The notes: generated from the sequence alone by a model not told the origin. Shown: positions 1 through 6,838, numbered from the stretch's first letter. The stretch: 9,261 nucleotides of DNA from JBBRMW01 sp038239365 (GCA_038239365.1 JBBSEU010000245.1:1-9261); one strand, 5' to 3'. Numbers and translations are program-made.

Positions 1-299
1 ACCTGACTGCGATAGTTGAGAATCGCGGCGCGGCTTTTATCCTGCGTCACGTCGCGCCCTTTGTAGAGGATTTGCCCTTCACTTGGGGCAAACAGGCGCG
101 CCAGCATCCGTACAATGGTGCTTTTGCCGCTTCCACTCTCGCCAACCAGCGCGGTGACATGCCCTCGATACAACTTGAACGAGGCTTCCTGCACCGCCTT
201 GACAACTTTCCGCGAAAGTGCGCCGCCCGTGCTGAACGTCTTGCCCAGATTGATTGTTTCGAGGATCGGCTCCTGATCTTTACTCATAGTGTTAGTCAT
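1..299 (-). CDS. Opp/Dpp-family ABC transporter ATP-binding protein (OppF/DppF-like), partial
   Basis: This is the second ATPase of the importer; it would pair with the upstream ATPase to power solute uptake from the cytoplasmic face. Reading leftwards from the ATG at 299, 99 codons are visible before the window edge. A Walker A motif, GESGSGKST, sits at residues 53-61. It is preceded by the usual N-terminal strand region and followed by a loop ending near YRSQ, where the Q-loop region begins. The signature, Walker B and C-terminal regions lie outside the window. The ATG is only 3 nt past the TGA of the preceding ATPase gene, so translation is probably coupled. No clear Shine-Dalgarno is visible. 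A second in-frame ATG at 287 is an alternative start. Last-gene position after A-B-C-D fits an F subunit. The family call is strong; the substrate cannot be read from it. Confidence 0.93.
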   Translation of the reverse strand, partial: MTNTMSKDQEPILETINLGKTFSTGGALSRKVVKAVQEASFKLYRGHVTALVGESGSGKSTIVRMLARLFAPSEGQILYKGRDVTQDKSRAAILNYRSQ

Positions 300-302
300 G
301 GG

Positions 303-1337
303 TCAACTCGTTTTTTTCAGGTCGATCAAATGACAGGCAGCGATGTGGTGTGGTTCTGTTTCCTGCAGCGTCGGGTGGGCGACCTCGCACAGGTCACGGA
401 TTGCCAGATCGCAGCGTGGATGAAAGCGACACCCGGAAGGTGGTGAAATCAGGTAGGGCGGCGAACCGGGGATGCCCACCAGTTCACGACGCGGCCCGCT
501 AATCGCCGGGAATGAACTCATCAGTCGAGCCGTATAGGGATGCTGCGGATTGTTGAAAATGCGCTTGGACGGTCCCACCTCGATCATTTCCCCGGCGTAC
601 ATAATCCCTATTCGATCCGAGAACTCGACCAACAGCGATAGATCGTGCGTAATGAACAAGATCGAAAAACCGAACTGCTGTCTGAGCTGGCGAATCTCCT
701 GCAAAATTTGCTTTTGCACGACCACATCCAGCGCCGTCGTTGGTTCGTCCATAATGATCAGTTCGGGCTTGAGCGCCAGCGCAATGGCGATCACCGCGCG
801 CTGGCGCATTCCACCGCTTAACTGGTGTGGGTAACTATCCAGTCGATTGGTGTCGATCCCAACGATTTGCAGCAGTTCTTTGGCGCGGGCACGCGCCTGC
901 TCTTTGGTCATCGGTATATGTGCCTGAATCGCATCAATGATCTGTGCGCCGATGCTGAGTACAGGATTGAGCGCATTCATGGCACTCTGGAATACAATCG
1001 ACATATGTTCCCAACGGAAGCGCCGCAGATCATCGGCATCCATGCCCAGGATATCAACACCGTTAAATTTGACCGTTCCGCCTGTGATATAAGCAGGCGG
1101 TTTGAGGATGCGTGTCACGGCGTGGGCAATCGTCGATTTGCCACAGCCCGATTCGCCGGCCAGTCCCAACACCTCATTCGGCCACAGGTCAAACGAGACA
1201 TGATCGACGGCTTTTACATTGCCATTGTGCGTGCGATATTCAACCTGTAAATCGTCTACAACCAACAGCGGCTTATCTGACTTTACCGCTGGATCGTAGC
1301 CTTTGACGGCCAGCAAATTAGCAGCCGATGAAGTCAT
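303..1337 (-). CDS. Opp/Dpp-family ABC transporter ATP-binding protein (OppD/DppD-like)
   Basis: First ATPase of the importer, a cytoplasmic nucleotide-binding subunit. All ABC motifs are present (numbering from a TTG at 1340; subtract one for the preferred ATG): Walker A GESGCGKST 62-70, Q-loop Gln118, signature LSGGMRQR 174-181, Walker B LIIMDEP 194-200, H-loop His232. The C-terminal oligo_HPY region (NNPQHPYT, about 263-270) marks the oligopeptide/dipeptide family. It is followed by four cysteines at 304, 310, 318 and 336, spaced like the [4Fe-4S] cluster ligands known in some DppD proteins. The length (344-345 aa) is normal. I prefer the ATG at 1337, because AAGGAG at 1346-1351 lies 8 nt upstream; the TTG at 1340, directly after the upstream stop codon, is possible. 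The gene sits between the C permease and the F ATPase with almost no spacing. Confidence 0.96.
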   Translation of the reverse strand: MTSSAANLLAVKGYDPAVKSDKPLLVVDDLQVEYRTHNGNVKAVDHVSFDLWPNEVLGLAGESGCGKSTIAHAVTRILKPPAYITGGTVKFNGVDILGMDADDLRRFRWEHMSIVFQSAMNALNPVLSIGAQIIDAIQAHIPMTKEQARARAKELLQIVGIDTNRLDSYPHQLSGGMRQRAVIAIALALKPELIIMDEPTTALDVVVQKQILQEIRQLRQQFGFSILFITHDLSLLVEFSDRIGIMYAGEMIEVGPSKRIFNNPQHPYTARLMSSFPAISGPRRELVGIPGSPPYLISPPSGCRFHPRCDLAIRDLCEVAHPTLQETEPHHIAACHLIDLKKTS

Positions 1338-1340
1338 CAA

Positions 1341-2261
1341 TTAAGCTCCTTCGCCTTTCAGGCGCGGGTTGGTAATTTCGTCGATTGCATAATTGATCAG
1401 CGTCAGGCTGAGTCCGATGAGCGCGATACAGATACCAGGTGGCATAAACGTCCACCATGCACCTACCAGCAGTGCCTGGTTTTGCTGCGCCCAATACAAG
1501 ATTGATCCCCATGATACGGAACTAGAATCGCCCAGACCGATGAAGGCTAACCCCGCTTCGGTCAGTACTGCATACAACACTGCGCCAATCCAGGCCGAAA
1601 CAACTAAGGAAATCATGTTCGGCAAAATCTCGAAGACAATGATGCGCCAATCAGGTTCACCCGCTACCTTCGCTGCTGCCACAAATTCGCTATTTCTAAG
1701 TGCCAGCGTTTGCGAACGCAGCACACGCGCACCGTATGCCCAGCTTGTCAGGCTAAGGACCAGAATAATGGTGGTTGCGCCGGGTTTATCGAGCCAGCCG
1801 GCTACCACGATGATCAGCGGTAAGCCGGGTAAGATCAGGAAAACATTCATCAGCAGGGAAAGCGCCTCATCAACGACTCCGCCCACATAACCCGCCGTCA
1901 CACCCATCAGCGTCGCAATGATGATGATCACAGTGCCCGTCAGGAAGCCAACCGTGAGTGTAGTACGCGCACCATATACCATTTGCGCCCAAACATCTTG
2001 CCCCTGTCGCGTGGTACCCAGGATGTATTTGGCATCTGGGGCAAGATGGGCACGGGCAACGATTCGAGTTGGGGTGGGGGTATTCGTCAATTGGGGCGCA
2101 AACACGGCCATCAAGGTGAATACCAATAAAATCGTAAACCCAATGACGGCCTTGCGATTGCCGCTAAAAGTACGTACCCAACCGGGCAGTCGCGGCCTGA
2201 CTCGTGCTATGCGTCGTTCACTCTGGGTGACGGAGATAGGAGTTGTTACGGGTGTTGCCAT
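1341..2261 (-). CDS. Opp/Dpp-family ABC transporter permease (OppC/DppC-like)
   Basis: An inner-membrane permease of the BPD_transp_1 type, expected to pair with the B permease to form the translocation channel. From the ATG at 2261 it has 306 residues. A basic N-terminal arm leads into TM1 (about 38-57). The LGTTRQGQDV...YGART block at 81-100 is the family hallmark (LGTDxxGRDVxSRxxYGAR). Further hydrophobic segments lie at about 101-125, 134-156, 163-180, 218-241 and 273-292. The EAA loop that docks onto the ATPase spans about 191-216 (SEFVAAAKVAGEPDWRIIVF). The TTG at 2264 would add one residue. I chose the ATG because AGGA lies 9 nt upstream of it, though this is a weak ribosome site. The stop codon abuts the next gene, which indicates operon coupling. 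Confidence 0.95.
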   Translation of the reverse strand: MATPVTTPISVTQSERRIARVRPRLPGWVRTFSGNRKAVIGFTILLVFTLMAVFAPQLTNTPTPTRIVARAHLAPDAKYILGTTRQGQDVWAQMVYGARTTLTVGFLTGTVIIIIATLMGVTAGYVGGVVDEALSLLMNVFLILPGLPLIIVVAGWLDKPGATTIILVLSLTSWAYGARVLRSQTLALRNSEFVAAAKVAGEPDWRIIVFEILPNMISLVVSAWIGAVLYAVLTEAGLAFIGLGDSSSVSWGSILYWAQQNQALLVGAWWTFMPPGICIALIGLSLTLINYAIDEITNPRLKGEGA

Positions 2262-2288
2262 CAATCAAATTCCTGTTTAATTTTTCGC

Positions 2289-3263
2289 CTAGCGTGCGCG
2301 CGGATCGAGCAATACATAGATAACATCAACCAAGAAGTTGGCGACCAGGACGGCCATCGTGATCATCAAGAAGATGCCCTGCATGAGTGGATAATCGCGG
2401 TTATTGACCGCAGAGAGCAGCAAAAAGCCCATGCCCGGATACGAAAAGACGACTTCGACCAGCAACGCACCGCCCAAAATGAACCCCAGACTCATGGCGA
2501 ATCCGGTGAGGCTGGGCAGAATGGCATTGCGTGCCGCATAGGTGTAAATGACACGCCGCTCCGAAAGCCCTTTTGCCTGCGCCATCACAATATAATCCTG
2601 CGCCAGTACACCAATCATGTTATTCCGCATCCCCAGCATCCAGCCACCGATTGCGGTAACAACAATGGTCACGGCAGGCAAAAACGAGTGAATCAGGACG
2701 CTTTGCAGAAATTCCGGTGATGTCCAGTTCTCGGTCAGGTTAATATCGTAAGCATGTGCCGTTGGGAACCAATGCAGGTTCATGGCGAAAAAATAAAGAC
2801 AGACCAGGGCCACCCAGAAGTAGGGAAAAGCGCCGAGGATGCTGAACACTGGCAGCACGTAACTGTCCAAAAAGCGACCACGCCGCCAGGAAGCCAAAAT
2901 CCCCAGCACCATGCCAACGACAAACGAAAAAATGGTTGCAACGCCGATCAGACGCAGCGTCCAGCCCAGGCCAGTACCGATCACCTCGCTGACTTGCAGT
3001 GGAAAGGCCGAAACCGAAGTGCCAAAATTACCCTGCGCTAGATTTTTCAGATAGACGAGGTATTGTTCGTGAAGCGGCCCGTCCACAAAACCGAAGCTAG
3101 CCCGCATCGCATCCATCGCACGAACGTCGAGCCGCCCCTGAAAACGTGCGAAGATAATATCCGCCGGATTGCCAGCCATCAAACGCGGAATCATAAAATT
3201 GAGCGTAATCGCAATAAATGCGGCGATGAGGTAGAAACCTGCGCGGCGAAGTAAAAAACGCAT
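2289..3263 (-). CDS. Opp/Dpp-family ABC transporter permease (OppB/DppB-like)
   Basis: An inner-membrane permease, partner of the C permease. The 324 residues begin MRFLLRRAGF, and the first hydrophobic segment (about 8-28) carries the conserved N-terminal family pattern ending in PRLMAGNP. TM segments follow at about 101-124, 134-158, 193-212, 252-275 and 296-318. The EAA loop for ATPase contact is at about 221-251 (AQDYIVMAQAKGLSERRVIY onward). The protein ends in LLDPRAR, the typical B-subunit tail. The ATG start is supported by AAGGA at 3271-3275, 7 nt upstream. A 27-nt gap separates it from the C permease gene. Upstream, a 146-nt spacer with stem-loops separates it from the binding-protein gene. 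The length is usual for the family and no lesion is visible. Confidence 0.96.
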   Translation of the reverse strand: MRFLLRRAGFYLIAAFIAITLNFMIPRLMAGNPADIIFARFQGRLDVRAMDAMRASFGFVDGPLHEQYLVYLKNLAQGNFGTSVSAFPLQVSEVIGTGLGWTLRLIGVATIFSFVVGMVLGILASWRRGRFLDSYVLPVFSILGAFPYFWVALVCLYFFAMNLHWFPTAHAYDINLTENWTSPEFLQSVLIHSFLPAVTIVVTAIGGWMLGMRNNMIGVLAQDYIVMAQAKGLSERRVIYTYAARNAILPSLTGFAMSLGFILGGALLVEVVFSYPGMGFLLLSAVNNRDYPLMQGIFLMITMAVLVANFLVDVIYVLLDPRAR

Positions 3264-3270
3264 CGAACTA

Positions 3271-3275
3271 TCCTT
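3271..3275 (-). promoter_or_regulatory. Ribosome binding site of the permease B gene
   Basis: AAGGA on the minus strand, 7 nt upstream of the ATG at 3263. It fixes the start and shows the gene can be translated independently of the distant binding-protein gene. Confidence 0.7.
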
Positions 3276-3310
3276 GAACGTCTTAATCTATTTTTGAGCG
3301 TTTTCTTAAA

Positions 3311-3355
3311 ATACTGTACCCACTTCAGTATATCTAATCAGTTGAGAAGAAGTGG
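3311..3355 (-). promoter_or_regulatory. Pair of mutually exclusive small stems upstream of permease B
   Basis: Two overlapping inverted repeats lie in the binding protein/permease spacer. ATACTG/CAGTAT (3311-3316 with 3326-3331, 9-nt loop) is followed on the minus strand by a TTTT run. CCACTTC/GAAGTGG (3320-3326 with 3349-3355) shares bases with the first stem, so the two cannot form together. Both stems are seen directly. Any terminator/antiterminator role is inference, and the stems are short and AT-rich. Confidence 0.3.
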
Positions 3356-3366
3356 TTTTGATAGAA

Positions 3367-3396
3367 CCGCCCTGCTGTCCGTTTGGAGCAGGGCGG
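3367..3396 (-). terminator. Stem-loop after the binding-protein gene (mRNA-stabilising or partial terminator)
   Basis: A perfect 10-bp inverted repeat, CCGCCCTGCT at 3367-3376 and AGCAGGGCGG at 3387-3396, with a 10-nt loop. It starts 13 nt past the TAA of the binding-protein gene in the direction of transcription. The tract after it (TTCTATC) is not a proper U run, so full Rho-independent termination is unlikely. This placement is typical of binding-protein-dependent importers, where such hairpins protect the proximal mRNA or cause partial read-through, so the binding protein is made in excess over the membrane subunits. Confidence 0.7.
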
Positions 3397-3409
3397 GAGT
3401 GAAGTTATT

Positions 3410-5137
3410 TTATTTCTTCTGGCCGCAGCTTGTATCGTCCTTGCAGTGCAGGCGCAGGACAGTGATCAGGCTACCGGGTTGATTCCAGGGGCTGCCCTGT
3501 GCATAGTAATCTTCCTTTGTCGGGAAGCCGACAAAACGCGTGGTGTTCCACTCGTACCATTGCGGATTCCACCAGATTGGAATGGCAGGGACATTCGTTA
3601 CATAAGCCATCTGTAGTTGGTTGATGATGTCCTTCTGTTTGGCCGCGTCGGTAGTCTTGGTAAAGTCACTCAGCAGCTTGTCTGTCTCCGGGCTTGTCCA
3701 ACGGTGCCAGGTCGTACCATTAGCGGCCAGTTTGCCATCCGCGCCTTTCGAGATCAGGCTGCTATCGAGCGTGTCACGATAGAAATCCCAGGGCGTGCGG
3801 TTATAGTTCGCCCAGCCCATTGAGGCATCATAGGTGCCTGCTTGCAGATTGGTGAACCATGCGCCGAACTCTGGTGTTTCAATCGTCACGTTGAGGCCAA
3901 TGTCCTGCAAGTTCTGGGCGATGATCTGCGCGCCGTTCGTCCAGTCCGTCCAGCCGTTCACCGTCTGAATTTTGAAGGCAATCGGCTTGCCATCGGGTGT
4001 CGTGCGGAATTTATCAGCGCCGACCTTGTAACCCGCATCATCCAGTAGTTTCTTGGCACCTTCAACGTTGAACGTACCGAGACCTGTCTTGTTAGCTGCG
4101 TCAACTGCCGCCTGGCTGATCCAATCCTTGTAACGTCCGGGGCTGAGGCCAACGGCGTTGGCTGCCGATGAGTAACCCGGACCGTACACGCTGTCGACCA
4201 TGCTGGTGCGATCCATCGACATGCTGACGGCGGTGCGGAATTTTACGTCACTGTAAGGTGCTTTGGTGGTATTGAAATACAGCATTACCGCGGGTGCGCC
4301 TTCCGGCCAGAAGTAGTAGTGATGGTTCGCTGCGTCTTTATCGACATAGGTCTTCTGAATCTCAGGGATGAAGTTACCGGCCCAGTCGAGTTCGTTATTG
4401 ATGGCCGCATTGTTAACTGAGTCGTTGCCTGAATACGCCGGATAACGCACGCAATCGACGTAGGGCTTACCTTCCTGCCAATAGTTCGGGTTGCGGCAGA
4501 TCGTATAAACCGATGGACTGAAATTCACCTCTGTGAATGGCCCAGTCGCAACAGGCTTTTCGTTGTTGTACTTGACCGGATCATCGACCTTTGACCAGAC
4601 ATGCTGAGGCAACGGGCGCAGGTTGCCGATGCGCGTATCGGCCTGCGTATAGATTTCCTTCAAATTGAACTTGACTGTGCTGGCATCGACTTTTTCGACG
4701 CCAGTAATGATGCTCCAAATGGCGATGTTATCGAGCGCAGAGAACTTCTTGAGCAGGTCCATTGTGAAGATCACATCATCGGCAGTGAAGTCTTGCCCAT
4801 CACTCCACTTAACACCTTTACGCAGGACAACATTATATGACTTCAAGTCGTCGCTGTACTTGCTGGCATCCGTCGCCAGCCACCAGGTTGGCTTGCCGCC
4901 ATCGGCTGGGTTGAACACAATCAGCGGCTCGTAGACGAAGTTCATTGTGCCGTGACGTGGGCTGGGCGAGTAGGGATTGAAAACCGCGCCCGGCCAGTTG
5001 CCCTGAGGCGATTCGTTGATGGTGACAGTTCCACCGCGCGGTGTATTCTGAGCGCGTACCGACTGTGGCGCAAAAGTGGTCAGCGCCAATGTAACAAGGA
5101 CAAAAATTGAAATGGCTAATTGCAGTTTACGAAACAT
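3410..5137 (-). CDS. Exported ABC transporter substrate-binding protein, family 5 (Opp/Dpp type)
   Basis: The extracytoplasmic receptor that captures solute for the permease pair. It has 575 residues, normal for SBP_bac_5. The N-terminus MFRK is followed by a hydrophobic core (about 8-21) and a VRA site, predicting signal peptidase I cleavage after Ala29. There is no lipobox cysteine, so it looks secreted or periplasmic rather than a lipoprotein. Family landmarks are NPYSPSPRHGTMNFVYEPL near 54-72, VKWSDGQDFTADDVIFTMD at 109-127, ATGPF at 197-201 and the CRNPNYW region at 214-220. Cysteine pairs 214/229 and 565/571 could form disulfides. The ATG is supported by AAGGAG at 5148-5153, 10 nt upstream. 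A LacI-type gene and operator upstream point to oligosaccharide rather than peptide ligands, as known for some Opp-family receptors. That is inference; the ligand cannot be read from the sequence. Confidence 0.94.
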   Translation of the reverse strand: MFRKLQLAISIFVLVTLALTTFAPQSVRAQNTPRGGTVTINESPQGNWPGAVFNPYSPSPRHGTMNFVYEPLIVFNPADGGKPTWWLATDASKYSDDLKSYNVVLRKGVKWSDGQDFTADDVIFTMDLLKKFSALDNIAIWSIITGVEKVDASTVKFNLKEIYTQADTRIGNLRPLPQHVWSKVDDPVKYNNEKPVATGPFTEVNFSPSVYTICRNPNYWQEGKPYVDCVRYPAYSGNDSVNNAAINNELDWAGNFIPEIQKTYVDKDAANHHYYFWPEGAPAVMLYFNTTKAPYSDVKFRTAVSMSMDRTSMVDSVYGPGYSSAANAVGLSPGRYKDWISQAAVDAANKTGLGTFNVEGAKKLLDDAGYKVGADKFRTTPDGKPIAFKIQTVNGWTDWTNGAQIIAQNLQDIGLNVTIETPEFGAWFTNLQAGTYDASMGWANYNRTPWDFYRDTLDSSLISKGADGKLAANGTTWHRWTSPETDKLLSDFTKTTDAAKQKDIINQLQMAYVTNVPAIPIWWNPQWYEWNTTRFVGFPTKEDYYAQGSPWNQPGSLITVLRLHCKDDTSCGQKK

Positions 5138-5147
5138 GACTGAATTT

Positions 5148-5153
5148 CTCCTT
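5148..5153 (-). promoter_or_regulatory. Ribosome binding site of the substrate-binding protein gene
   Basis: AAGGAG on the minus strand, 10 nt upstream of the ATG at 5137, slightly longer than optimal spacing. It supports the chosen start, which also gives a well-formed signal peptide. Confidence 0.7.
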
Positions 5154-5226
5154 CAAATAACACTGAGACTAAGGCAACAAGTTATTCGTAAAGAACGAAA
5201 CGACTAAAGCTCTAAGCGGCGCAGCT

Positions 5227-5234
5227 ACCTCCTT
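5227..5234 (-). promoter_or_regulatory. Orphan full-length Shine-Dalgarno sequence in the operon leader
   Basis: AAGGAGGT on the minus strand is a full 8-base complement of the 16S rRNA tail. No ATG, GTG or TTG follows at a workable distance, and it lies about 90 nt upstream of the binding-protein start. It may be a remnant of a lost leader ORF or a ribosome standby site. Its function is unknown. Confidence 0.35.
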
Positions 5235-5297
5235 ATCCTATAAATCAAATAATTGTTTAGCATGACATACACCTGGCAATTCTTGATTTGAATAATT

Positions 5298-5315
5298 ATT
5301 GAGAACGCTCCCAAT
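5298..5315. promoter_or_regulatory. LacI-family operator (CebR/CelR-like palindrome) of the importer operon
   Basis: ATTGAGAAC/GCTCCCAAT is an 18-bp interrupted palindrome with 7 of 9 half-site positions symmetric and the central CG typical of LacI-family operators. Its 14-bp core, read on the minus strand as TGGGAGCGTTCTCA, matches the published CebR/CelR cellulose-utilisation operator TGGGAGCGCTCCCA at 12 of 14 bases. It begins 9 bp downstream of the putative -10 box, so bound repressor would cover the transcription start. The likely ligand is the LacI-type protein encoded just upstream. Confidence 0.72.
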
Positions 5316-5322
5316 TCCTCTG

Positions 5323-5350
5323 AGTTTAAGCAACTCGGAAAATTTGTCAA
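5323..5350 (-). promoter_or_regulatory. Putative sigma70-type promoter of the importer operon
   Basis: The minus strand carries TTGACA (5345-5350, perfect -35), a 16-bp spacer and TAAACT (5323-5328, 4 of 6 to TATAAT). It lies inside the spacer after the repressor stop codon, so the transport genes have their own promoter. The predicted start falls at or just before the operator palindrome, giving a leader of about 175 nt before the binding-protein ATG. Confidence 0.6.
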
Positions 5351-5373
5351 GCGGCAAACTGCCTTTCTGATTT

Positions 5374-6441
5374 CTATTCCCTTAAACCCTGCTTTCGTGT
5401 ACCGTTCGTTTTATTGGGAAACTGCCCACGCAGCCGTGCGCCGCACGAGTCGCGGATCACAAGCTGTGTGGGCAGAAGAATGCCGCGTGGTACAGAAGGT
5501 GTTTTTTGAAGACACAAATCGATCAGTAAATTTGTCATCGCCTCGCCCGCTGCTTCGGGTGATTGATAAACGGTTGTCAGGCCGTGCTGATCAGCTTCAT
5601 CAACATCATCAAAGCCAACCACCGCGATGTCTTTTGGCACTTCCAAATGGGCTTCCCGGATGGCACGAATCGCCGCGATTGCCATCTGATCACTTGCTGC
5701 AAATACGGCATCCACCCCGCATTTGAGCAATGTTTGCATGGCAGTGTATCCACCCGCTTCGGTGAAGCCACCGTCCACAATCAATGTTTGGTCAAGAGGT
5801 CGCCCTGCCGCATAGTGGGCATCCGTATAACCTGCCAATCGGTCACGCCCAGCAGTATGATTGAGCGGCCCAGTAATAGTACCGATCCGTCGGTAGCCCA
5901 ACTGCATCAGATGGTCAACGGCTTGCCGACTCGCCTGCCGATTATCGACATCGACATAGTTAACATTATTGAGGCTGGATCGCCCCATCACAACGAATGG
6001 AATGTTATCTATGTGCAATTGTTCAGTGAGCCAATCATCATCAGGGGCGTCTGCAATCAATACGCCATCAACGGCACGCCGCTTAATCATACGCTGATAG
6101 AGCCACTGCTCATCGGTTTGTTTCTCGCCCATCCAGAGCGTAACCAGGTAGTTACGCTGTGTGGCTGTGGCATAAACACTTCTCACGAAGGCGGGGAAAT
6201 ACAAGTCGCCAAAAAGATAATGCAGGAAGACAGGCATCACGAGCGCGAGTGTCTCAGTGCGCTGCATTGTAAGCGCACGGGCAGCCTGATTGGGCTGGTA
6301 GTCCAGCTCTCGAATTACTTCCAGCACGCGCTCACGGGTGGTCGATTTCACACCAGTTTGGTTGTTTAGAACGCGCGAAACAGTCGAACGGCTCACGCCA
6401 CTGCGCCGCGCTATATCCTCAATGTCTAATGGTGAATCCAT
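5374..6441 (-). CDS. LacI-family transcriptional regulator
   Basis: A cytoplasmic DNA-binding repressor whose binding is expected to be relieved or altered by a sugar. It has 355 residues. An N-terminal LacI helix-turn-helix lies at 6-27 (DIEDIARRSGVSRSTVSRVL). The hinge helix YQPNQAARALTM at 48-59 includes Leu57, the equivalent of the minor-groove-intercalating leucine. A periplasmic-binding-protein-like effector domain follows, with AGRDRLAGY at 197-205, SDQMAIAAI at 250-258 and VGFDD at 275-279. The C-terminal tail beyond about 335 is polar and slightly long. The ATG at 6441 has no Shine-Dalgarno, so expression may be low. The gene is codirectional with and directly upstream of the importer. 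CebR-like palindromes at the importer promoter and near its own promoter suggest repression of both. The effector is unknown; cello- or related oligosaccharides are an inference from the operator match. Confidence 0.95.
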   Translation of the reverse strand: MDSPLDIEDIARRSGVSRSTVSRVLNNQTGVKSTTRERVLEVIRELDYQPNQAARALTMQRTETLALVMPVFLHYLFGDLYFPAFVRSVYATATQRNYLVTLWMGEKQTDEQWLYQRMIKRRAVDGVLIADAPDDDWLTEQLHIDNIPFVVMGRSSLNNVNYVDVDNRQASRQAVDHLMQLGYRRIGTITGPLNHTAGRDRLAGYTDAHYAAGRPLDQTLIVDGGFTEAGGYTAMQTLLKCGVDAVFAASDQMAIAAIRAIREAHLEVPKDIAVVGFDDVDEADQHGLTTVYQSPEAAGEAMTNLLIDLCLQKTPSVPRGILLPTQLVIRDSCGARLRGQFPNKTNGTRKQGLRE

Positions 6442-6454
6442 ATTGGTTAAAAAT

Positions 6455-6468
6455 CAGGAGCGATCCCG
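6455..6468. promoter_or_regulatory. Second, weaker LacI-type operator at the repressor gene
   Basis: CAGGAGCGATCCCG shares 10 of 14 bases with TGGGAGCGCTCCCA and keeps the central CG; its own half-sites agree at 5 of 7 positions. It lies between the putative repressor promoter and the ATG, 14 bp upstream of the start codon. It is the place expected for negative autoregulation. The match is weaker than at the importer promoter and could be chance. Confidence 0.42.
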
Positions 6469-6481
6469 GAATATAGACCAG

Positions 6482-6510
6482 AGAGTAAGTCAGACGTGCT
6501 GTATTGTCAA
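6482..6510 (-). promoter_or_regulatory. Putative promoter of the LacI-family regulator gene
   Basis: The minus strand shows TTGACA (6505-6510), a 17-bp spacer and TACTCT (6482-6487). The -35 is perfect and the -10 is poor (3 of 6). A better -10-like TATATT at 6470-6475 lacks a matching -35. The order promoter, operator-like site, gene mirrors the arrangement at the importer promoter. Confidence 0.45.
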
Positions 6511-6612
6511 GGCAGAACAAATAAAGGGAAGGGATAAATCAAGGAGATTTGAAATCTTTGACAGGGCGGGTTGGGCGGGAACTATCGTCGATCATTGTTT
6601 CGCAGCGTAATA

Positions 6613-6824
6613 TTTCGAGTAATTGCCCAGCCAGTAGCGGGTTCGCCTCCAGCGTCGTCCGGGGACGTGATCTGGATCGCGCCGGGTGAGAAACACTGGC
6701 ACGGCGCTGCACCGACTACGGCGGTAACACACATCGCCATTCAGGAACATCTTGAGGCAAGAATGCCGACTGGATGGAAAAGGTCAGCGATGAACAATAC
6801 CAAGTCGGAATAAACGTTCAATAA
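6613..6824 (+). pseudogene. Cupin-domain protein, C-terminal remnant with frameshift
   Basis: The frame around 6661-6756 reads GDVIWIAPGEKHWHGA then TTAVTHIAIQEHLE. This is the second cupin motif and C-terminus of small single-domain cupins often found with carboxymuconolactone decarboxylase-like and oxidoreductase genes. After 6756 the homology moves to another frame, continuing GKNADWMEKVSDEQY and ending with TAA at 6822-6824. Restoring a single G in the run near 6754-6757 (GAG GGC instead of GAG GCA) rejoins the two parts. The N-terminal half of the cupin is missing, and sequence before about 6650 does not match the family, so the left boundary is approximate. A TTG-initiated reading from 6571 is not credible as a gene. 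The remnant ends 26 nt before the aldo/keto reductase remnant, on the same strand. Confidence 0.7.
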
Positions 6825-6838
6825 AAGAAATCGTTTGA

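Noticed and set aside
1393..1890. 165-codon plus-strand open frame opposite permease C
   Set aside because: Antisense to a clear permease with family motifs; composition is typical of a shadow frame.
5274..5279. TTGCCA on the minus strand as a second promoter -35 for the importer
   Set aside because: No acceptable -10 lies 16-18 bp downstream, whereas the upstream TTGACA/TAAACT pair beside the operator fits better.
5563..6369. 268-codon plus-strand open frame opposite the LacI-family gene
   Set aside because: It is antisense to a gene with clear LacI domains, has no recognisable domain, and has no ribosome site; it is a shadow of codon usage.
6571..6813. 80-codon frame treated as an intact small protein
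   Set aside because: It starts with TTG without a ribosome site, and its recognisable part is the C-terminal half of a cupin that continues in another frame; kept only as a pseudogene.
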